Positions 59,287 to 64,000 of a stretch of DNA of 64,000 bases are shown piece after piece. A program made the position numbers and the translations under genes. Below the pieces are notes generated by a model that saw only the letters and a program-made list of their open reading frames with translations, was not told the origin of the DNA and ran no database searches. The stretch's first letter is position 1. Each line of letters starts with the position of its first letter. The stretch spans positions 372,001 to 436,000 of the forward strand of contig DHWB01000011.1 in assembly GCA_002412965.1 (NCBI GenBank), written 5' to 3'. Source of the DNA: Desulfomicrobium sp. UBA5193 (GTDB taxonomy: Bacteria; Desulfobacterota; Desulfovibrionia; Desulfovibrionales; Desulfomicrobiaceae).

Positions 59287-59322
59287 CCCTCCGGGCGCTC
59301 CTGCGTCCGGAGGGTTTTTTTA
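59287..59322 (+). terminator. Terminator after mop
   Basis: CCCTCCGG pairs with CCGGAGGG around a 12-base loop, followed by a run of seven T residues and ATTT. It lies 14 bp beyond the mop stop. The accessory genes downstream start just after it, so they are probably read through at a lower level or from their own promoter. Confidence 0.85.
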
Positions 59323-59337
59323 TTTCAAGGAGACGGC

Positions 59338-61614
59338 ATGGATCAAAAGGAACTGCGGGACTGGGAAGCCAAATGCATTCAGGAAGAACCTCCGGCGTGC
59401 CGTGCAGGGTGCCCCTTGGGTGTTGACGCCCGCGCCTTCGCCCTGGCCATGGCCAAGGGCGACATGGACGCGGCCCGGACCATTCTGGAAAAGAGCATGC
59501 CCCTGGCGGCGATCACGGCCCGGCTGTGCGAGGCCCCGTGCGAGCAGTTCTGTATCCGCAAGGATCTGGGCGGTGCAATCAACATTGGCCTGCTTGAGCG
59601 GCTGTGCATCCGCGAGACGCAGCCCAAAGGCAAGATCCTGCGCCTCCCCGCGCGGCCCAGGAAAGTGGCGGTGCTGGGCTCCGGTCCGAGCAGCCTCGCC
59701 GTGGCCTTCGATCTGGCCAAAAAGGGCTACCCGGTCAGCGTGTACCATCTTGAGTCCGCTCCCGGCGCATGGCTGCGGAAGCTGTCCGGCTCCGTTCTGC
59801 CTGCTGAAATTTTGGATGAGGAGTTGCGGCGTCTGACCGCTCTGCACGTGACCTTCACGGCCGTGCCCGCGCTGGATGCAGCCCTGATCGCGGCCCATCC
59901 GGCCGACGCCGTGTATGTGGGTCAGGATGATACAATAGTCCAGGACCTGTTGGCCGGTCTCGGTTCTCCCGATCCCCTGACCTTTGCCCTGGACCGCCCC
60001 GGCTGGTTCACCGGCGGCATGGGGCTGACGGATCATCCGTATCGGTTCATCACCGCCATGTCCCATGGCCGCGAAGCCGCCGTGTCCCTGGACCGTTTTC
60101 TCCAGGGCGCGTCCCTGACGTCGAGCCGCGTGGCATTGCGTCATGGCTCGACTGCCCTTTTTACTCAGACCAGGGACATTGCCCCACGCGCACGCGTCAC
60201 GCCTGCCGATGCGACCGGATATACCCGGCCGGAGGGGCTTGAGGAAGCGGGCCGCTGCATCGATTGCCAGTGCCTGGAATGCGTGCGCCACTGCGTGTAT
60301 CTGAAAGAGAACGGCGGCTATCCCAAATCCTATGCCCGCCGCGTGTTCAACAACTCGGCCATAGTGCAGGGCGCCCGTCAGGCCAACAGGTTCATCAACT
60401 CCTGCTCCCTGTGCGGTCAGTGCGAGACCTTGTGCCCCAATGATTTCTCCATGGCCGACATGTGTCTGGACGCCCGGCAACAGATGGTGCGGGAAAAGCG
60501 CATGCCGCCCTCGGCCCACTGGTTCGCCCTGGAGGAGATGCGCGCTGCGGGAAGCGACCAGGCCGCCCTGGCCCGTCACGCACCGGGTTTGGTCGCGAGC
60601 ACGGCCCTCTTTTTTCCCGGTTGCCAGCTCTCCGGAATACGGCCCGCGCAGACGCTGCGGCTGTACGACCGCTTGCTCGAATTGGAACCGCAAACCGGAA
60701 TCTGGCTGGATTGCTGCGCGGCCCCGGCCCATTGGTCCGGGCGGGTGGAGGAGTTCGCGGAGCTTGCGAAGAAGCTGGAAACGACCTGGATCGACATGGG
60801 TGAGCCCAAGGTCGTCACGGCCTGCTCGACCTGTCTGAAGATGTTTCGCGAGCACCTGCCGCAACTGAACGCGGTTTCGGTCTGGACCGTGCTGGCTGGC
60901 GAGACCGTGCCTGCGGCCGCCGCGCATCCGGCCCTGGCCCTGTCGGACCCGTGCACGTCGCGGCATGACGAAGGGACCAGAAAGGATGTGCGCACGCTGC
61001 TCGAAAACATCGGCCAGCCCCTCGCCGTTCTTCCCATGTCCGGCGAGTTGACCGAATGCTGCGGGTTCGGCGGACTCATGGACAACGCGAATCCGGCCCT
61101 GGCCCGCAAGGTGGCGGCAGCCCGCGTGGCCCAGTCCGATGCGGATTTTCTGACCTATTGCGCCATGTGCCGGGATCAGCTGGCCAAGACCGGCAAGCCC
61201 GTGCTGCACATCCTCGACCTCCTGTTCCCGGAGCTGGCGCATCCGGCCAGTCAGCCTCCGGCGAGCATCTCGCTTCGCCGGGTCAACCGGCGCATGCTCA
61301 AGACGGCGGTTTTGGAGCGTTACGGCCAGGATGGCATGCCTCGGCAGCCCTGGGAGGATGTGCGTCTTCAAATATCCGAATCCGTGGCCGCCGTGCTTGA
61401 GGAGCGCCGCATTCTGGAGGACGATCTGCGCCAAGTCCTGCTGCGGGCCAAAAGCGAGGGGCGCTGCTTCGTTCACGGTGATGATGGCCGCAGGATCGCT
61501 TCAGCCGAACTGGGCGAGGTCACGTTCTGGGTGGAATACCGGGAGGAGCAGGGCGTCTTCACGGTGCTCAAGGCCTGGAGTCATCGCATGCGCATCGCGG
61601 GAGGACGGATATGA
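59338..61614 (+). CDS. Pyridine-nucleotide-disulfide-oxidoreductase-like protein with Fe-S and CCG domains
   Basis: 758 residues. An N-terminal GltD-like Fe-S domain (CRAGCPLGV ... CEAPCEQFC) is followed by a nucleotide-binding fold (VAVLGSGPSSLAVAFDLAKKG). Two ferredoxin clusters come next (CIDCQCLECVRHC; CSLCGQCETLCP). Last is a heterodisulfide-reductase-type CCG part (FFPGCQL, CCAAPAHWSG, TACSTCLKMF, ECCGFGGLM). The FAD-binding half appears reduced. It matches, from memory, the 'dicluster-binding' accessory protein next to aldehyde oxidoreductase genes in Desulfovibrio. Probable electron-transfer or maturation partner of Mop. It overlaps the next gene by 4 bp. Confidence 0.82.
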   Translation: MDQKELRDWEAKCIQEEPPACRAGCPLGVDARAFALAMAKGDMDAARTILEKSMPLAAITARLCEAPCEQFCIRKDLGGAINIGLLERLCIRETQPKGKILRLPARPRKVAVLGSGPSSLAVAFDLAKKGYPVSVYHLESAPGAWLRKLSGSVLPAEILDEELRRLTALHVTFTAVPALDAALIAAHPADAVYVGQDDTIVQDLLAGLGSPDPLTFALDRPGWFTGGMGLTDHPYRFITAMSHGREAAVSLDRFLQGASLTSSRVALRHGSTALFTQTRDIAPRARVTPADATGYTRPEGLEEAGRCIDCQCLECVRHCVYLKENGGYPKSYARRVFNNSAIVQGARQANRFINSCSLCGQCETLCPNDFSMADMCLDARQQMVREKRMPPSAHWFALEEMRAAGSDQAALARHAPGLVASTALFFPGCQLSGIRPAQTLRLYDRLLELEPQTGIWLDCCAAPAHWSGRVEEFAELAKKLETTWIDMGEPKVVTACSTCLKMFREHLPQLNAVSVWTVLAGETVPAAAAHPALALSDPCTSRHDEGTRKDVRTLLENIGQPLAVLPMSGELTECCGFGGLMDNANPALARKVAAARVAQSDADFLTYCAMCRDQLAKTGKPVLHILDLLFPELAHPASQPPASISLRRVNRRMLKTAVLERYGQDGMPRQPWEDVRLQISESVAAVLEERRILEDDLRQVLLRAKSEGRCFVHGDDGRRIASAELGEVTFWVEYREEQGVFTVLKAWSHRMRIAGGRI

Positions 61615-61820
61615 GTCTCGTATTTTTGCCCGAAGACATGAACTGGCGCTGCGAACCGTGCGGCGTGCCCCTTGAGCCCGGTAAGGTCGAACTCGCGTAT
61701 CTTGGCCAGGTCTTTCATGTGGAGCTTCCGGTCTGCCCGAAATGCGGGGCCGCGTTTGTTTACGAAGAGCTGGCCCTGGGGCGGATCTTCGAAGTGGAGC
61801 AGTTGCTTGAGGACAAGTGA
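61611..61820 (+). CDS. Small zinc-ribbon-like redox protein (DVU_1557 type)
   Basis: 69 residues, ATGA-coupled to the gene before. Two CxxC pairs, CEPCG and CPKCG, about 35 residues apart, suggest a rubredoxin-like or zinc-ribbon metal site. The family occurs beside aldehyde oxidoreductases in sulfate reducers (NCBI name, from memory, DVU_1557 family redox protein). The following methyltransferase gene starts inside its end. Confidence 0.8.
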   Translation: MSLVFLPEDMNWRCEPCGVPLEPGKVELAYLGQVFHVELPVCPKCGAAFVYEELALGRIFEVEQLLEDK

Positions 61821-62508
61821 GCTTTATGCCTCCGCACCGGTCAGGGCGAGCCTGGGCCGGGCTCTGCGTCCGGGTGGCGAGAAGCTGACCCGGCGCATGC
61901 TGGAGCTGGCAGGGCCGCTGCGGGGCGCTCTGGTCCTCGACGCCGGGTGCGGATGCGGGGCGAGCTTGGTCCTGCTTGAGGAGCATGGCGCGCGGGCCGT
62001 GGGGCTGGACCTGAATGCCGGTTTTCTGCGTGAATCCAGTGGCAGGAAGCTGAAGGTCGCGCGGGCCGATCTGGCGGAACTGCCTTTGTCTGATGGATGC
62101 CTGGATCTGGTACTGTGCGAGTGCGCGTGGAATCTGACCGACAAGGAGCGGGTGCTGGTGGAGTTTTTGCGGGTCTTGAGGCCCGGTGGAATGCTTGCTC
62201 TGGCCGACATATACGCCCGTGGGTACAGGGCCGGGGAGTGGCCCGTGCGCTGCTGCTTTGCGCAGGCAACGGACCTGCAGACGGTGATGGAGCAGGTGGC
62301 CGGGGCTGGGTTCGAGATTGATGTGGTGGAGGACCATACGGAACTTTTGAAGAAGACCGCCGCCGATTTCGTGTTCAGGCACGGCTCCCTGTACGGCTTC
62401 TGGCAGGCCGTGACCGGTGACCCGGATTTGGCCACGGCCGCTTGCGATGCGTCCAGGGCGACAAGGCCGGGGCTGTTTTTGATGACGGCGCATGCCGCGA
62501 AGAGATGA
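61807..62508 (+). CDS. SAM-dependent methyltransferase (DVU_1556/TrsM type)
   Basis: 233 residues from a TTG at 61807, chosen because GGAG lies seven bases before it and because the conserved part begins soon after (SELYASAPVRASLGRALRPGG). No ATG is available in frame until far inside. Motif I LVLDAGCGCGASLVLLEE, motif II AVGLDLN, motif IV LVLCECAWNLTD. It belongs to the aldehyde-oxidoreductase accessory cluster; from memory, relatives are called TrsM. The substrate is unknown. Confidence 0.82.
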   Translation: MRTSELYASAPVRASLGRALRPGGEKLTRRMLELAGPLRGALVLDAGCGCGASLVLLEEHGARAVGLDLNAGFLRESSGRKLKVARADLAELPLSDGCLDLVLCECAWNLTDKERVLVEFLRVLRPGGMLALADIYARGYRAGEWPVRCCFAQATDLQTVMEQVAGAGFEIDVVEDHTELLKKTAADFVFRHGSLYGFWQAVTGDPDLATAACDASRATRPGLFLMTAHAAKR

Positions 62509-62542
62509 AGAGGAGGCGTGCGGGAGAGCTTGTTCGTGAGAC

Positions 62543-62719
62543 GGCCGGGACGGGGCGGTCCGTTCATGACGCGCCGAAACTCCTTCGCGGGCCTCGTACT
62601 GGTTCTCCGTCGCGTGCAGGTCGGTCGGCTTCTTCAGGACGGAAGGCGACGGATAACCAAACGATGCCTGGCTCAGTCAGACAGTCGACGAGCCATGAAC
62701 GGACCACCCCGCCCCGGCC
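62543..62719. repeat. Long hairpin repeat, family 1, copy B
   Basis: Outer 26-bp arms (62543-62568 with 62694-62719, 24 of 26 paired) and inner 13-bp arms (62601-62613 with 62647-62659, 12 of 13 paired). The segments between outer and inner arms match those of copy A (GGCCTCGTA on the left; CGATGCCTGGCTCAGTC on the right), but the outer arms have an entirely different, still self-complementary sequence. It lies between two co-oriented accessory genes. Confidence 0.75.
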
Positions 62720-62783
62720 TTGGCGCTTTGGAGTGCCGGGGCGATGAATGGAAGAGTGTACTCTTGAACATCACGAGGCCAAT

Positions 62784-63230
62784 ATGAACGAATACGATCT
62801 CGATATCCTGCGTTTGCACAGTCAGGGCTTCTGTTGTGCCCAGATCGTGCTGCAGCTGGCCCTGGAGATGCAGGGCTTGGAAAATCCCGGTCTCATCCGG
62901 GCCATGTCCGGCCTGTGTGTCGGGTTTTCGTCCACGGGGGGCGCGTGCGGGGCCTTTACTGGGGCGGCGTGCCTTGTTGCCTATTATGCGGGCAAGGGAG
63001 TCGCCGACCAGGAAGCTCATGACCGCTTGCCCCTCATGCTGACCGAACTGGCCGATTGGTTCGAGGAGTACGCCACGGGGCGGTTTGGCGGCATCAACTG
63101 TTCCAGCATCGTGTCCGATGGCAAGCCGGATGCGTCCATCTGCGGCGGGCTGGTCTCGGAATGCTATGGCAAGGCCATGACCATTCTGGTGGAAAATGGG
63201 TTCGATCCTTCGAGCGATGTTCATGAATAA
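62784..63230 (+). CDS. C-GCAxxG-C-C family protein (DVU_1555 type)
   Basis: 148 residues from the ATG at 62784 (GAGG upstream). Conserved cysteine pattern: GFCCAQ, then GGACGAFTGAACLV (the GCAxxG-like part), later GGINCSSIV, ICGGLVSECYGKA. Proteins of this family probably bind a redox cofactor or metal through these cysteines. It is part of the Mop accessory cluster and overlaps the next gene by 8 bp. Confidence 0.82.
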   Translation: MNEYDLDILRLHSQGFCCAQIVLQLALEMQGLENPGLIRAMSGLCVGFSSTGGACGAFTGAACLVAYYAGKGVADQEAHDRLPLMLTELADWFEEYATGRFGGINCSSIVSDGKPDASICGGLVSECYGKAMTILVENGFDPSSDVHE

Positions 63231-64000
63231 GGTATTGGGTCCGGTTGAGAGCGTGTGCCCGGAGTGCCTGAACCGGGTGGTGGGCGAACTGCTGCGGGAC
63301 GGGGATGTTGTGCGGATGGTGAAGCGGTGTCCCGAGCACGGGGAGTTTTCGACCGTGGTCTGGCGTGGGGAACCGGCCTTCTCCAGCTGGGTGCGGCCCA
63401 AGATCCCCTTTGGCGGCGGGATGCGCGAAGAGGGCGGCCAGGGATGCCCGTATGATTGCGGCCTCTGCGCGCGCCATGCCCAGCGGACCTGCACGGCGCT
63501 GGTGGAGATCACCTCGCGCTGCAACCTGAACTGCCCGGTCTGCTTCGCTGACAGCGGGGGCACGGGGGCAGACCCGGATATGGCCACCTTGGGGCGCATG
63601 TTCGACCAGACCATGGCCCGCACCGGCGGCTGCAACCTGCAGCTGTCCGGCGGTGAACCCACGGTGCGGGGGGATCTGCCGGATATCGTGCGGCTGGCCA
63701 AGAGGGCCGGGTTTGGCTTTGTGCAGCTCAACACCAACGGCCTCAGGCTGGCCGAAGATCCTGCGTTGGCAGGAAAATTGGCAGAGGCCGGGCTGTCGTC
63801 CATTTTTCTGCAGTTCGACGGCGTGCGTGACGAGGTCTTTCGCGCCATGCGCGGCCGGGATCTGTTTGAGGTCAAAAAGAAAGCCATTGGGCATGCTTCC
63901 AAGGCGAGCCTCGGCATCGTGCTCGTGCCGACCGTAGCGCGTGGTGTGAACGTCGATCAGCTCTGGGACATCGTGCGTTTCGGACTGGAACGCCAGCCGC
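63223..64000 (+). CDS. Radical SAM protein of the Mop accessory cluster (TrsS type), 5' part
   Basis: The first 259 residues; the frame runs off the right window edge without a stop. A zinc-ribbon-like N-terminus (CPECLNRVVGEL ... KRCPEHGEF), a cysteine group CPYDCGLCARH and the radical SAM motif CNLNCPVC, followed by LQLSGGEPTVRGDL and VQLNTNGLRL. From memory, relatives in Desulfovibrio are called radical SAM (seleno)protein TrsS; here no in-frame TGA occurs in the visible part. The reaction is unknown; the link with mop is by gene context. Confidence 0.85.
   Translation, partial: MNKVLGPVESVCPECLNRVVGELLRDGDVVRMVKRCPEHGEFSTVVWRGEPAFSSWVRPKIPFGGGMREEGGQGCPYDCGLCARHAQRTCTALVEITSRCNLNCPVCFADSGGTGADPDMATLGRMFDQTMARTGGCNLQLSGGEPTVRGDLPDIVRLAKRAGFGFVQLNTNGLRLAEDPALAGKLAEAGLSSIFLQFDGVRDEVFRAMRGRDLFEVKKKAIGHASKASLGIVLVPTVARGVNVDQLWDIVRFGLERQP

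Noticed and set aside
56537..61476. Long minus-strand frames opposite mop and the Fe-S oxidoreductase (879 and 718 codons)
   Set aside because: Antisense to well-supported enzymes with all cofactor motifs; the length comes from codon bias alone.

Overview
The window is about 60% GC, densely coded bacterial DNA with a signature of sulfate-reducing Desulfovibrionales, most likely Desulfomicrobium. The clearest marker is the tetraheme cytochrome c3 at 5657-6061. From memory, its mature sequence is almost that of the crystallised cytochrome c3 of Desulfomicrobium norvegicum/baculatum. A selenocysteine formate dehydrogenase, a Mop-type aldehyde oxidoreductase with its accessory cluster, and a TunR-type regulator agree with this.

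Layout. 0-5 kb: end of a YhaN-like ATPase, then an HlyD/FtsX/ATPase exporter operon. 5-13.7 kb: hairpin repeats, cytochrome c3, fdhD, a rhodanese lipoprotein, yedF, two lipid acyltransferases, adenine deaminase and a heme-containing chemoreceptor. 13.7-35 kb: a molybdenum/tungsten region holding modA and tunR, a radical SAM/methyltransferase pair, and a long minus-strand cluster. That cluster encodes a methyltransferase, TonB, a TonB-dependent receptor, an FmdE protein, another methyltransferase and a FecCD-type ABC importer. An XRE/PBP-like regulator, a porin-like protein, a DUF364 protein and two molybdate-type ABC systems follow. 35-46 kb: a secreted family II pyrophosphatase, a group II intron remnant, an AT-rich island (cytosine methyltransferase, receiver protein, double-GHKL ATPase), a Phd/PIN toxin-antitoxin pair, repeats and a B12/radical SAM enzyme. 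46-51 kb: fdhA (Sec)-fdhB-fdhE. 51-56.5 kb: a transposase-derived ORF, two MoeA-like proteins, a ModE-type HTH and a NifX-like protein. 56.5-64 kb: mop and its accessory genes, ending inside a radical SAM gene.

Much of the window serves molybdo- and tungsto-enzymes. ABC systems import the oxyanions. TunR, the XRE/PBP regulator and the ModE-like protein probably sense them. MoeA-like, FdhD and FdhE proteins mature the enzymes. Formate dehydrogenase and aldehyde oxidoreductase use the metal, and cytochrome c3 is a plausible periplasmic electron acceptor for the former.

Three observations stand out. First, a 24-bp inverted repeat, TCACG-N14-CGTGA, lies in front of all three molybdate-type transport units. 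Second, the TonB/FmdE/methyltransferase/FecCD cluster may be an outer-membrane Mo/W (or metal-chelate) acquisition system. Third, a repeat family keeps its core sequence while its long stems change in both arms together. The AT-rich island with a methylase, a double-GHKL ATPase and a receiver protein is a candidate defence system.
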